Below are positions 26,656 to 36,050 of a stretch of 64,000 bases of DNA, piece by piece. Under the pieces are notes generated by a model. The model was not told the DNA's origin and made no database searches. It saw only the letters and a program-made list of their open reading frames with translations. Origin of the DNA: Candidatus Scybalomonas excrementigallinarum (lineage in GTDB: Bacteria > Bacillota > Clostridia > Lachnospirales > Lachnospiraceae). The stretch's first letter is position 1. Each line of letters starts with the position of its first letter. The translations under genes and the position numbers were made by a program. The DNA is taken from contig DVIZ01000041.1 of the NCBI GenBank assembly GCA_018710905.1, positions 1 through 64,000 on the forward strand, given 5' to 3'.

Positions 26656-27417
26656 ATGTTTATAGAAGAGCGTCATACTAATATTATAAAACTGCTTCAG
26701 GAAAATGGGCGAGTGAAAGTGAAGGAATTAAGCCAGTTGTTTCAAGTGACAGAAGATTGTATTCGAAAAGATCTTCGCACTTTAGAAAAGGCTGGACAAT
26801 TAAAGAGAACCTATGGAGGGGCTATTTTATCAAAGGATTACCCACTAGTTCGAGACGTAATCGAGAGAAAAGATGTCAATTTAGAACAAAAACGTAAGAT
26901 CGCTCAAAAAGTTATGGAAACTTTGAGGGACAATGAAACGATTTTTTTAGACATATCCACAACGAATATTTTAGTGGCAAAAGAACTTGGAAAATCCAAT
27001 CGACGTATGATTGTCGTTAGCAATATGGTTGATATTTTGAAAGCATTGTCAAAAAATTCAAATATTACTGCTATTGGAGTTGGTGGAACTTATGTAAAAA
27101 CAGTCAATGGATTTTTAGGAGCCGAGACAATCGAGATGATTAAAAAGTATAGTTTTGATCGTGTCTTTGTTGGAACTTGTGGCATTGATATGACGGATCA
27201 GAGTATTACTACGTTAGGAGCAGAAGATGGTCTTACGAAAAAGGCGATTTTAGAAAGTGGAAGGCATCGATACTTAGTGATGGAGAGGGAGAAATTTTAT
27301 TTTAATGAATGTTATAAGTTTGGCCATGTCCATGAAGTGGATGGTATTTTTACAAATGAGCTTCCCGATCAAGCCACAAAAGAAATATTGGATCAGATAG
27401 GAGTTAGTTTATATTAG
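26656..27417 (+). CDS. DeoR/GlpR family transcriptional regulator
   Basis: A 253-residue repressor-type protein. The N-terminal helix-turn-helix is RHTNIIKLLQENGRVKVKEL with VTEDCIRKDLRTLEKAG; the C-terminal DeoR sensor domain has DISTTNILVAKEL and AIGVGGTYVKTVNGFLGAET, the usual sugar-phosphate binding loops. FVGTCGIDMTDQSITT is typical. DeoR proteins usually sense a phosphorylated sugar; the CutC gene 21 bp downstream is probably cotranscribed. The target is not evident. Confidence 0.9.
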   Translation: MFIEERHTNIIKLLQENGRVKVKELSQLFQVTEDCIRKDLRTLEKAGQLKRTYGGAILSKDYPLVRDVIERKDVNLEQKRKIAQKVMETLRDNETIFLDISTTNILVAKELGKSNRRMIVVSNMVDILKALSKNSNITAIGVGGTYVKTVNGFLGAETIEMIKKYSFDRVFVGTCGIDMTDQSITTLGAEDGLTKKAILESGRHRYLVMEREKFYFNECYKFGHVHEVDGIFTNELPDQATKEILDQIGVSLY

Positions 27418-27438
27418 AAAAAGGAAAGGGATGAAACG

Positions 27439-28191
27439 ATGAAACATTATTGTTTAGAAGCGTGTGTAGATAGTGTCCAATCCGCCATCAATGCAAAAAA
27501 AGGTGGTGCTAACCGATTAGAGCTTTGTGGAAATTTGATTATTGGTGGGACAACGCCATCCATTGGACTATTTGAGGAAGTAAAAAAGCAAACACACATG
27601 GAAACGAGGGTGTTAATTCGTCCAAGATTTGGAGATTTTTGTTACACAGAAGAAGAATTTCAGGTGATATTAAGAGATATCGATCGGTTTGTAGCATTAG
27701 GAGCGGACGGAATTGTAACGGGGATGTTAAAAGAAGATGGGAGTCTTCATGTAGAACGGATGAAAGAAGTGATGGAACACGCGAAAGGTTGTAAAGTGAC
27801 CCTTCATCGTGCTTTTGATGTATGTTGCGATCCGAATAAAACATTAGAACAGGCAAAAGAATTAGGGATTCATACGATTTTAACTTCAGGTCAGGCGGAT
27901 TGCTGTGTAGAAGGGGTGGAGCTCATAAAGCAACTCATAAAAAAAGCAGAGAATCAAATAGAGATTCTCATTGGCAGTGGAGTGAATAAAAAGGTCATTG
28001 AAGTTGTATACGAAAAAACAAAGGGAACTTCTTATCATATGTCTGGAAAAGAAGTATTACAAAGTCAGATGATTTATCGAAAAGAAGGAGTTCCGATGGG
28101 GCTTTCTTCCTTTAGCGAGTTTGAGATTTGGCAGACAAAAGAAGAGAAGATAAGAGAGGCGGTTTTTGTATTAAAAAGGCTAATCGGATAG
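27439..28191 (+). CDS. cutC: CutC family TIM-barrel protein
   Basis: A 250-residue protein of the CutC family: EACVDSVQSAINAKKGGANR, ELCGNLIIGGTTPS, RPRFGDFCYTEEEF, GADGIVTGML, TLHRAFDVCCDP and ILTSGQ. CutC was named for copper tolerance, but its enzymatic role is unsettled. Here it lies 21 bp after a DeoR-type regulator and no copper gene is near, which fits a carbohydrate-related role better; that is inference. An AAAGGGATG site precedes the ATG. Confidence 0.9.
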   Translation: MKHYCLEACVDSVQSAINAKKGGANRLELCGNLIIGGTTPSIGLFEEVKKQTHMETRVLIRPRFGDFCYTEEEFQVILRDIDRFVALGADGIVTGMLKEDGSLHVERMKEVMEHAKGCKVTLHRAFDVCCDPNKTLEQAKELGIHTILTSGQADCCVEGVELIKQLIKKAENQIEILIGSGVNKKVIEVVYEKTKGTSYHMSGKEVLQSQMIYRKEGVPMGLSSFSEFEIWQTKEEKIREAVFVLKRLIG

Positions 28192-28219
28192 AAATGTCGA
28201 AAGAAAAAACAGGTAATGA

Positions 28220-28280
28220 TTGACAAATGGAAGAAATGGTGATAATCTAATCCCAAGTAAGTTAGTAGGATATTGGGGAT
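28220..28280 (+). promoter_or_regulatory. cysK promoter with overlapping dyad
   Basis: TTGACA (28220-28225) and TAATCT (28243-28248) have a 17-bp spacer. Just after the -10 box are arms ATCCCAA (28250-28256) and TTGGGGAT (28273-28280), a dyad with a 16-bp gap across the expected start site. This is the position of a repressor operator, and an Rrf2/CymR-type sulphur regulator would be a natural candidate, but I cannot match a known consensus. Confidence 0.6.
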
Positions 28281-28319
28281 AGAAAAATAACAATGTCAAA
28301 AGGTAAAAGGAGGTTTTTT

Positions 28320-29258
28320 ATGTATTATCAATCAATGTTAGAGGTAATTGGCAAAACACCACTTATTGAGTTAGGCAATTATCAAAAAAAGATGGGGATT
28401 CAAGCAAAAATTTTAGGGAAAGTAGAAGGGTTAAATCCAGCAGGCAGTGTAAAAGATCGAGTTGCGCTTTCTATGATTTTAAAAGCGGAGCAAGAAGGGA
28501 AATTAAAAGAAGGTTCTGTTATTATTGAGCCAACAAGCGGGAATACAGGAATTGGATTATCCGCCATTGCAGCTGCAAAAGGCTATCGCATCATTATTGT
28601 TATGCCAGAAACAATGAGCGTGGAAAGACGAAATCTAATGAAGGCGTATGGAGCGGAGCTCGTTCTAACAGAAGGGGCAAAAGGCATGAAAGGGGCGATT
28701 GCAAAAGCAGAACAACTAGCCAGTGAAATCGAAAATAGTTTTCTTGCAGGACAATTTGTCAACGAAGCCAATCCAGAGATCCATAAGAAAACAACAGGCC
28801 CAGAAATTTGGGAAGATACCGAAGGTAAGGTGGATATTTTTGTATCTGGTGTTGGAACAGGTGGTACGATTACAGGAGCAGGAGCGTATTTAAAAGAAAA
28901 AAATCCAAATGTTCAAGTAGTAGCCGTAGAGCCAACAGGTTCTCCTGTGTTATCAACAGGTACAGCTGGCTCTCATAAAATCCAAGGAATCGGAGCGGGA
29001 TTTATTCCAGAAGTTTTAGATACAGCCATTTATGATGAGATTATTTGTGTGGATAATGAAAGTGCCTTTGAAACAGGAAGAGAAATTGCAAGAACGGAAG
29101 GAATTTTAGTTGGAATTTCTTCAGGAGCAGCTGTATATGCGGCAAAAGAGTTGGCAAAACGTCCAGAAAATAAAGGAAAGACAATTGTAGCAATCCTTCC
29201 AGATAATGGGGATCGCTATTTATCAACACCGATGTTTGCAGAAAATGGTGACAAATAA
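28320..29258 (+). CDS. cysK: cysteine synthase (O-acetylserine sulfhydrylase)
   Basis: A 312-residue PLP enzyme that makes cysteine from O-acetylserine and sulphide. [11 protein letters not shown] carries the PLP Lys, [12 protein letters not shown] the substrate loop, and [12 protein letters not shown] the phosphate-binding loop; [10 protein letters not shown] lies near the C-terminus. The frame opens at 28293, but ATG 28320 has an ideal AAAAGGAGG site 6 bp upstream. It has its own promoter and terminator, so it is monocistronic. Confidence 0.95.
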   Translation: MYYQSMLEVIGKTPLIELGNYQKKMGIQAKILGKVEGLNPAGSVKDRVALSMILKAEQEGKLKEGSVIIEPTSGNTGIGLSAIAAAKGYRIIIVMPETMSVERRNLMKAYGAELVLTEGAKGMKGAIAKAEQLASEIENSFLAGQFVNEANPEIHKKTTGPEIWEDTEGKVDIFVSGVGTGGTITGAGAYLKEKNPNVQVVAVEPTGSPVLSTGTAGSHKIQGIGAGFIPEVLDTAIYDEIICVDNESAFETGREIARTEGILVGISSGAAVYAAKELAKRPENKGKTIVAILPDNGDRYLSTPMFAENGDK

Positions 29259-29273
29259 ATAAAAATTAATAAG

Positions 29274-29317
29274 AAAAAGCGTCTTTACTTCTCGTAAGAA
29301 GGAAGGGCGCTTTTTTT
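29274..29317 (+). terminator. Rho-independent terminator after cysK
   Basis: AAAAAGCG and TTCT pair with AGAA and CGCTTTTT, the stem including G-T pairs, around a CGTA loop, followed by T7. Confidence 0.85.
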
Positions 29318-29343
29318 ATTTCATACGAAATTGCTCGCGCGCA

Positions 29344-29408
29344 GCAAAGTGTACGTTGCTAGGAGTGACCGAAAGTCGCGAAGAGTGTTGGGCGCGCACT
29401 TTGTTCTG
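29344..29408. repeat. 65-bp interspersed hairpin repeat, copy B
   Basis: Aligns without gaps to 10242-10306, sharing CAAAG at the left end, TTGCTAG, the core AAAGTCGCGAAGAGT and CACTTTGTTCT at the right end. The outer arms CAAAGTG/CACTTTG pair. Like copy A it lies directly after a terminator. The remaining 140 bp before the next promoter hold no feature that I can name apart from a GAAAC/GTTTC pair. Confidence 0.7.
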
Positions 29409-29549
29409 ATATAGGATTCCTTGCAACGAATACTTTGTTGTTACCCGAAAGAAACAGTCAAAAGAGGAAGCAAGTTTCTCATGGTTGCATAATAAATAAA
29501 AAGTTAATTTTCATACAAAAATAAAATATACAGATAATAATGAGTTATA

Positions 29550-29578
29550 TTGACAATAGACTGATTATAAAATATTAT
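29550..29578 (+). promoter_or_regulatory. sigma-A promoter for the LRR gene pair
   Basis: TTGACA and TATTAT separated by 17 bp, about 70 bp before the first LRR start codon. Confidence 0.7.
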
Positions 29579-29648
29579 TAAATTAGTAGAAGATGTTCTG
29601 TAAATGTAGTAGTCAAAGTTTTTGTTTCGACGAAAGGAGGCAGATGTT

Positions 29649-30877
29649 ATGAAGCGATATCAAAAATTTATGTATTGGATGATGGCATTTTTTTGATCAT
29701 TGGATGTTACTCTTTTTTGTGTGGCGTTGAGCGACAACAGGTAGAAGCAGCCAAAGGGGATCGGGTCATCGACGGTGTTTTTGTTGTGAATGGAACAAAG
29801 CTAAGAGATTATACAGGAAAAGCAGAACACGTTGTTGTTCCCGATGGGATTACTTCCATTGGTCGATCCGCGTTTGCTAGCTGTAAGGCAAGGACAATTG
29901 CTCTTCCAAATTCGGTTGTAGAAATTGAATCTTGTTCTTTTCAGTACGCTTCTTCCTTAGAAAAAGTGACCTTTTCCAAAAATGTGAAGAAGATTGGCAG
30001 TATGGCTTTTTGGGATTGTGAGAAATTGCGAGAAATTTCTTCTATGAAAGGGGTGGAGGAGATTGGATCTAGCGCTTTTTTTAATACTATTTGGTTAAAA
30101 GAAAAGCAAAAGCAAAATCCTCTTGTCATTGTGAATACAATTCTTGTAGATGGAAGTGCATGTAAAGGAGAGGTAGAAGTCCCAAATACGGTCACTAAAA
30201 TTGGAGAAGATGCTTTTGATTTTAATGAAGAATTAACTTCCATTACAATTCCAAACAGTGTAAAAGAAATTGGAGGAGGATGTTTTCATGGGTGTCGCTA
30301 TTTAAGGACGGTAAAAATGGGCGATGGTATGGAGAAAATAGGTTCACAAGCCTTTCGATATTGTACAAGATTAAAAAATATTCGGCTTTCCAAATCTTTG
30401 AAAGAAATCGAGAGTCTTACATTTGAAATTTGCAGTCGATTAGAAGAAATTACAATACCAGACTCTGTGGAAGTGCTAAGTATTCAAGCGTTTTATGGTT
30501 GTAAAAAGCTAAAAAGTATTACATTGCCAAATTCTTTTAAGATTTTAGATGGATTAGGAGCATTAGGCGTTTATGATGTGAAAGTGACCGTTTACGGACA
30601 AGATGTGGAGAAAAATCTATGGATTCGTAAAATAGCAGAAGAAAATGAGGTTGAAGTGAAAGAATTGGCTCTAACCGATAGTAAAAAGAGATTAAAACAA
30701 AACGAAACTTATCGTTTAAAATTTAACAGTGGAGCAAAATGTACATGGAAGTCTTCAAATCGTTCCGTTGCTACGGTTAACCACTATGGAATCATAACGA
30801 CAAATGAAAAAGGAACGGCGACAATTACCGCTCATTTAAACGGAAGAGATTATACTTGCAAAATTATAGTGGAATAA
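29649..30877 (+). pseudogene. BspA-type leucine-rich repeat surface protein, frameshifted in the signal peptide
   Basis: ATG 29649 has an ideal AAAGGAGG site 8 bp upstream and begins MKRYQKFMYWMMAFF, then hits TGA at 29694 after a run of seven T. One more T would continue as LIIGCYSFLCGVE and join the long downstream frame (from 29675 to 30877), giving about 409 residues like the neighbour. The long part has about seven LRR_5 repeats (for example VTFSKNVKKIGSMAFWDCEK) and a C-terminal BIG2-like domain (YRLKFNSGAKCTWKSSN). Without the shift no signal peptide would be made from the proper start. Either a sequencing error, a true loss, or a slippage-controlled gene. Confidence 0.75.
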
Positions 30878-30923
30878 GAGAGAAGTTTCTTTTTATGGCG
30901 GTAAGGGAAATGGGGTGAATCAA

Positions 30924-32138
30924 ATGAAAACGTATCAAAAATTATGGAAACAATCATTGGCGGTTGTGATGATTATGAGCTTATGCTTCCCTTTTGCAGT
31001 GAAAATAAAAGCGGAAGAACAGGTAATTGACAATGTTTTTGTTGTAGAGGGAACGACATTGAAAAAATATACAGGAAAGGAAGAAACCGTTGTCATTCCA
31101 AATAGGATTATAAAAATTGGAAATAGAGCCTTTTGGCGCAATGATGATATCAAAACGGTTATTTTGTCTGATTCCGTGATCGAAGTAGGAAGTCAGGCAT
31201 TTGAGTTTTGTTCTAATTTGGAAAGAGTGGAGTTTACTAAAGATGTAAAAAAAATAGGGAGTTTTGCATTTTACGATTGTGAAAATGTAAAAGAAATTGT
31301 TGGTCTTGACGGGGTAGAACAAGTGGGAGCTCATGCTTTTGCTTATACTTTATGGCTAGAAGAGAAGCAAAAAAAAGAACCTATTGTTATGATTAATACG
31401 TGCGTAGTCGATGGACGGTACAGTGCTGGAGATGTTGTCATTCCAGATGGGGCTACCTTTATTGCAGAAAATGCTTTTTATGGAGCAAAAATCAAGACAA
31501 TGGAAATCCCTGATTCTATAAAAATAATAGAGGAAAATGCTCTTTGCTTAGATGAGCTAAAAACGGTAAAGATGGGAAATGGAGTGGAGTGGATGGATTT
31601 TGGTGTTTTTGAATCTTGTAGAGAGCTTGAAAATGTGAGATTATCCAATTCCTTAAAAGTATTACCACCTCTTACATTTGCATATTGTGAAAAGTTAGAG
31701 GAAGTTACAATACCAGATTCTGTTATCAATATAAGTTTCGACGCCTTTTACAATTGTAAAAACTTAAAGGCGCTGACGTTACCAGATACGTTTGAATATT
31801 ATAATCCAAAGTATGCAGTTGATTTAAAGAGATGTGCGAAAGATTTTACGATCTATGGGATTGATGTAAAAAATCATTTTGTAATTCAGACATTAGCAAA
31901 GGAGCAGGGGGTTCGTTATAAAGAATTGGCATTGAACGCCAAAGAAAAAACGTTAAAACAGGGGGATACTTATCGCTTAAAATTTAATAGCGGAGCAAAA
32001 TGTATGTGGAGTTCTTCAAACCCAGAGGTGGCAACGGTAAATTACTATGGACTTATTGCGGCAAAAGAGAAAGGAACAGCTACCATTGTGGCCACCTTAT
32101 ATGGAAAAGACTATACTTGTAAAATCACGGTCAAATAA
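30924..32138 (+). CDS. BspA-type leucine-rich repeat protein with BIG2 domain
   Basis: A 404-residue secreted protein and tandem paralogue of the preceding gene. The signal peptide is MKTYQKLWKQSLAVVMIMSL followed by a small-residue cleavage region near KIKAEEQ (about residue 33). LRR_5 repeats of about 23 residues follow (SDSVIEVGSQAFEFCSNLER, TKDVKKIGSFAFYDCENVKE), then a BIG2-like domain in the last 80 residues (YRLKFNSGAKCMWSSSNPEV). BspA-type repeats occur in adhesion or host-contact proteins of gut bacteria; no LPxTG or other anchor is seen. ATG 30924 preferred over GTG 30915. Confidence 0.85.
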   Translation: MKTYQKLWKQSLAVVMIMSLCFPFAVKIKAEEQVIDNVFVVEGTTLKKYTGKEETVVIPNRIIKIGNRAFWRNDDIKTVILSDSVIEVGSQAFEFCSNLERVEFTKDVKKIGSFAFYDCENVKEIVGLDGVEQVGAHAFAYTLWLEEKQKKEPIVMINTCVVDGRYSAGDVVIPDGATFIAENAFYGAKIKTMEIPDSIKIIEENALCLDELKTVKMGNGVEWMDFGVFESCRELENVRLSNSLKVLPPLTFAYCEKLEEVTIPDSVINISFDAFYNCKNLKALTLPDTFEYYNPKYAVDLKRCAKDFTIYGIDVKNHFVIQTLAKEQGVRYKELALNAKEKTLKQGDTYRLKFNSGAKCMWSSSNPEVATVNYYGLIAAKEKGTATIVATLYGKDYTCKITVK

Positions 32139-32307
32139 AATGGAAGATAAAAATACATTCTCGTTTAGAAAAATAAAAAAAATATAAAAAGAACATAAAA
32201 ATCTGATATGATTCTAAGATTATTGATATTTAAGTTTTTTTATAAGAATTGTAAAATAGAACTATCAGAAAGAACAAAAATATAAAATAAGTCAGGAGGA
32301 ATATGAT

Positions 32308-33597
32308 ATGAGAATGAAAAAAGTATTGGCCGTTGCAATGACTGCAGCACTTGCGATGACATCGTTAGCAGGTTGTGGTGGCTCAAGCAATTCAACAACA
32401 GCTTCAAATGGAACCTCAGAAAGTGGGGCAAATGGTGAAGTCGAAAAAATGACTTTAAAAGTATGGGCTCCACAAGAAGACCAAGTGAAAACAGATAAAT
32501 ATCCAAAAGGATATTTAAAAGCACTTTGTGATCAGTTTAATGAAGAGCATCCAGAATGGGATATTACATTTGAGTATGGGGTTATGTCAGAAGCGGATGT
32601 TGCGGAATCCGCAATGAAGGACTTAGAGGAAGCAGCGGATGTATTCTTGTATGTAAATGACCAAATTCCTAAAATGGTAGAAGCGGGGGCACTTGCTAAG
32701 TTAGGTGGTTCTACCGTAGAAGAGATGAAAGCACATAATAGTGAATCTATGGTTGGTTCTGTTACATACAACGATGGTGTCTATGGATTCCCATTTACAC
32801 CAAATACTTATTTCTTATTCTATGATAAGAGCAAATTTACAGAAGAAGAAGTAAAAAGTCTTGATACTATGATGGAAAAAGATCTTGGAGATGGCGTAAA
32901 CAACTTCGCATTTGACCTTGATAACAGCTGGTATTTACCTGCATTCTTCTATGCAGCAGGCGGAGAATTATTTGGACCAAATGGTGATGATGAAGCAGCA
33001 GGAACAACATTTGGGGATCATCCAGAAGCAACCGAATATTTAATTAACTTATTCAACAATAAGAAATTCTTCTTAGAAGACACAGGTGCTTCTATTGCGA
33101 AATTTAAAGATGGTACATTAGGTGCTTATGTGTCTGGTTCTTGGGATGCGGTTGCTATTCAAGAAGCATTAGGAGATAACTTTGGGGTTACAAAACTTCC
33201 TACAGTCAATTTAAATGGAAAAGATTCTCAATTATATTCTTTTGCAGGAAGTAAAGCAGTTGGTGTGAATCCAACATCAAAACATATGGCAGCATCTGTT
33301 GCTTTAGCAGCTTATTTAGCAGGCGAACATGCACAAACAGTTCGTTTTGAAACAAGAAATATTACACCTACATGGGATACAGTAGCCAATTCAGAAGCGG
33401 TAAAATCAGATGTTGTAGCATCTGCTCAAATTTTAGAAATTAATGAAGCATCTAAAACTCAGCCACTTGTTAAGAAAATGAGCGACTTCTGGTCTCCTGT
33501 AGAAGCATTAGGAAAATCTATTGTTCAAAAAGATACAACATTAGAAAATGCAAAAGAAGCGACAACACAGATGGGCGAAGGTATTATGAAAGAATAA
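32308..33597 (+). CDS. malE: maltodextrin ABC transporter substrate-binding lipoprotein
   Basis: A 429-residue family 1 solute-binding protein, membrane-anchored outside the cell. The lipoprotein signal peptide is MRMKKVLAVAMTAALAMTSL with lipobox LAGC and Cys23. The mature part starts with a Ser/Thr/Asn spacer, then LKVWAPQEDQ. GVYGFPFTPNTYFLFYDKSK and PTWDTVANSE fit maltose/maltodextrin binders. The AGGAGG site is 8 bp before the ATG. Two permease genes follow, with a hairpin between that may set higher expression of this gene. The 170-bp gap upstream is A/T-rich with no confident promoter call. Confidence 0.9.
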   Translation: MRMKKVLAVAMTAALAMTSLAGCGGSSNSTTASNGTSESGANGEVEKMTLKVWAPQEDQVKTDKYPKGYLKALCDQFNEEHPEWDITFEYGVMSEADVAESAMKDLEEAADVFLYVNDQIPKMVEAGALAKLGGSTVEEMKAHNSESMVGSVTYNDGVYGFPFTPNTYFLFYDKSKFTEEEVKSLDTMMEKDLGDGVNNFAFDLDNSWYLPAFFYAAGGELFGPNGDDEAAGTTFGDHPEATEYLINLFNNKKFFLEDTGASIAKFKDGTLGAYVSGSWDAVAIQEALGDNFGVTKLPTVNLNGKDSQLYSFAGSKAVGVNPTSKHMAASVALAAYLAGEHAQTVRFETRNITPTWDTVANSEAVKSDVVASAQILEINEASKTQPLVKKMSDFWSPVEALGKSIVQKDTTLENAKEATTQMGEGIMKE

Positions 33598-33640
33598 GTC
33601 AATCAGGGATCGAAAGACTCAATGTTAGATGACTGACATA

Positions 33641-33690
33641 GAAAAGGGGCTAGTTTCATAGGAAAAGCAAATGAAACAGCCCTTTTCTTA
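33641..33690 (+). terminator. hairpin between malE and malF, likely attenuating terminator
   Basis: GAAAAGGG, GC and GTTTCAT pair with ATGAAAC, GC and CCTTTTC around a short loop, followed by TTATC. Intergenic hairpins here commonly reduce read-through so that the binding protein exceeds the permeases. Confidence 0.65.
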
Positions 33691-33719
33691 TCGGAAAACT
33701 GAGCCAAGGAGGTAGTCCA

Positions 33720-35111
33720 GTGAAGGCGAATAAGAATAAAATAAAAGAATTTCAAACAGAATATACAGTGATAAATGGGTTAACAAAAGGCGACGTATTT
33801 ACCAAACTATCAGCCGTTATTCTTGGAGCAGGAAACTTTGCAAGAAAAGAATTTGTAAAAGGAATTTTATTCTTGCTTACAGAGGTAATTTTTATTGCAG
33901 TGATGGCCGTATTTGGTGCACATTCTCTTGCTATGCTTCCATCTCTTGGAACGAAGGAAACTGGAGAAGTATTTAATGAAGCAGCTGGTGTTTATGAGTA
34001 TGTACAAGGGGATAATTCCATGCTCATCTTGCTCTATGGCGTCATTACATTTTTCTTGATAGGGGCGTTTATTATAGTTTGGAGAGCAGCAATTAAATCT
34101 GCTTATAAGGCACAGTGCAAAAAAGAACGTGGAGAAGTAATTCCGACATTTCGTCAAGAAATTCGCACTTATTTTGACACAAATCTTCATAAGACATTAT
34201 TATTCCTTCCAGTTATGGGAATTTTAATTTTTACGATTATGCCATTGATTTTCATGATCAGTATGGCGTTTACCAATTATGATCGGGATCATCAACCACC
34301 TGGAAAATTGTTTGATTGGGTTGGTCTTGTAAACTTCGGAAAAGTTCTTGATTTTACAAGTGATCTCGGTAAAACATTCTGGCCAGTGCTTGGTTGGACG
34401 ATTGTATGGGCAATTTTTGCTACTTTCTTAAACTATATTTTTGGTATGGTATTAGCACTTGTCATCAATCGAAAAGAAACAAAATTTAAAAGCTTTTGGC
34501 GTTTCGGATTCGTACTATCTATTGCGGTACCATCTTTTGTTACCCTTTTGATTATGAATCAGATGTTACAACCAAATGGTGCGATTAATGTATTATTACG
34601 ACAGATAGGTTTAATAGGAATGCATGACTCGCTACCGTTTTTAACAAATGTAACATGGGCAAGGGTAACCGTTATTGTCATTAACTTATGGGTTGGTATT
34701 CCATATACAATGCTTACTATGACAGGAATTTTGCAAAATATACCAAGTGATTTATACGAAGCGGCAAAAATCGATGGTGCTAACGCTATGACGATTTTTT
34801 GGAAAATTACAATTCCTTATATGTTATTTGTAACGGCTCCAAGTTTAATCACAACTTTTGTTGGTAACATCAATAACTTCAATGTTATTTACTTGTTAAC
34901 AGGTGGTGCTCCATCAACCATGTCTTATTATAAGATGACAGCTGGTAAGACGGACCTATTAGTAACATGGCTTTACAAGTTAACGATTGAAAATAAAGAT
35001 TATTCTTTCGGTGCGGTTATCGGTATTTTAGTATTTGTGATTACAGCAACATCTTCTCTTATCGTATATAGACGTACCGCAGCTTATAAAAACGAGGAGG
35101 GATTCCAATAA
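33720..35111 (+). CDS. malF: maltodextrin ABC transporter permease (MalF-type)
   Basis: A 463-residue inner-membrane permease that starts with GTG, with AAGGAGG 7 bp before. Besides the usual six-helix core there is an N-terminal part of about 155 residues with extra membrane helices (around 48-70 and 100-120), as in MalF-type proteins. The EAA loop EAAKIDGANAMTIFWKITIP that contacts the ATPase is near residue 350. No ATPase gene is present in the locus, so a shared MsmK-type ATPase elsewhere is expected. Overlaps malG by 1 bp. Confidence 0.9.
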   Translation: MKANKNKIKEFQTEYTVINGLTKGDVFTKLSAVILGAGNFARKEFVKGILFLLTEVIFIAVMAVFGAHSLAMLPSLGTKETGEVFNEAAGVYEYVQGDNSMLILLYGVITFFLIGAFIIVWRAAIKSAYKAQCKKERGEVIPTFRQEIRTYFDTNLHKTLLFLPVMGILIFTIMPLIFMISMAFTNYDRDHQPPGKLFDWVGLVNFGKVLDFTSDLGKTFWPVLGWTIVWAIFATFLNYIFGMVLALVINRKETKFKSFWRFGFVLSIAVPSFVTLLIMNQMLQPNGAINVLLRQIGLIGMHDSLPFLTNVTWARVTVIVINLWVGIPYTMLTMTGILQNIPSDLYEAAKIDGANAMTIFWKITIPYMLFVTAPSLITTFVGNINNFNVIYLLTGGAPSTMSYYKMTAGKTDLLVTWLYKLTIENKDYSFGAVIGILVFVITATSSLIVYRRTAAYKNEEGFQ

Positions 35112-35956
35112 TGAAGAAAAAAACAATAACCAATCTTATCATTCATCTTATATTGGCAATTTTAGTTGTTATTTGGGTGCTTCCAATTATCTGGATTGTA
35201 TTGATTTCTTTCCGTGAAGAACAAGGTGCTTATACAACAACATTCCTTCCAACCGCATATACGATTGATAATTATGTTCGTCTTTTTAAAGAGAGAGATG
35301 TATTTAACTTTCCACTTTGGTTTGCAAATACATTTATCGTATCTTGCTTTAGTTGTGTGATTGCAACCTTTTATACATTAGCAGTTTCTTATAGTATGTC
35401 AAGAATGCGATTTAAGATGAGAAAACCTTTTATGAACATTGCGTTGATTCTTGGTATGTTCCCAGGATTTATGTCTATGATCGCTGTTTACTATATCTTA
35501 AAAGGTGTTGGACTTACCGATGGCTACTTAAAACTAGTGGCATTAGTGCTTGTATATTCTGGCGGTGCAGGACTTGGATTTTATGTGGCAAAAGGGTTCT
35601 TTGATACGATTCCAAAAGCCATTGATGAAGCAGCCTATATCGATGGTTGTACAAGATGGCAGATTTTTACAAAGATTACCATTCCACTTTCAAGACCAAT
35701 TATTGTTCAAACTGTATTAAGTGCATTTATGGCACCATGGGTAGACTTTATTTTTGCAAAAGTTATTACAGGAGGAGAGCCAAAATATTATACCGTTGCT
35801 ATCGGATTGTGGAATATGTTGACAAAAGAAAATATTACACAATATTATACAAGATTTGCGGCAGGTGCCGTTATTGTATCCATTCCGATTGCAATTCTCT
35901 TTATGAAGATGCAAAGTTGTTATATGGAAAGTAATGCTGGAGCCGTAAAAGGTTAA
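35111..35956 (+). CDS. malG: maltodextrin ABC transporter permease (MalG-type)
   Basis: A 281-residue permease with six predicted helices; the first is LIIHLILAILVVIWVLPIIW. The EAA loop is EAAYIDGCTRWQIFTKITIP near residue 180. Its ATG overlaps the malF stop in TAATG, so the two subunits are translationally coupled and should form one heterodimeric channel. The C-terminus ends SNAGAVKG, like MalG proteins. Confidence 0.92.
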   Translation: MKKKTITNLIIHLILAILVVIWVLPIIWIVLISFREEQGAYTTTFLPTAYTIDNYVRLFKERDVFNFPLWFANTFIVSCFSCVIATFYTLAVSYSMSRMRFKMRKPFMNIALILGMFPGFMSMIAVYYILKGVGLTDGYLKLVALVLVYSGGAGLGFYVAKGFFDTIPKAIDEAAYIDGCTRWQIFTKITIPLSRPIIVQTVLSAFMAPWVDFIFAKVITGGEPKYYTVAIGLWNMLTKENITQYYTRFAAGAVIVSIPIAILFMKMQSCYMESNAGAVKG

Positions 35957-36050
35957 GGAATAAAAGAGACAATCCAGTTGAAAATTATAGAAAAAACCGA
36001 TATATTGTAAATAGATGTTAAAGGCTCAAAAGGGAAAGGAGACGGATGGC

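Noticed and set aside
35647..35934. 95-codon second frame inside malG
   Set aside because: Out-of-frame reading of a conserved permease, Tyr/Cys/Arg-rich, no ribosome site.
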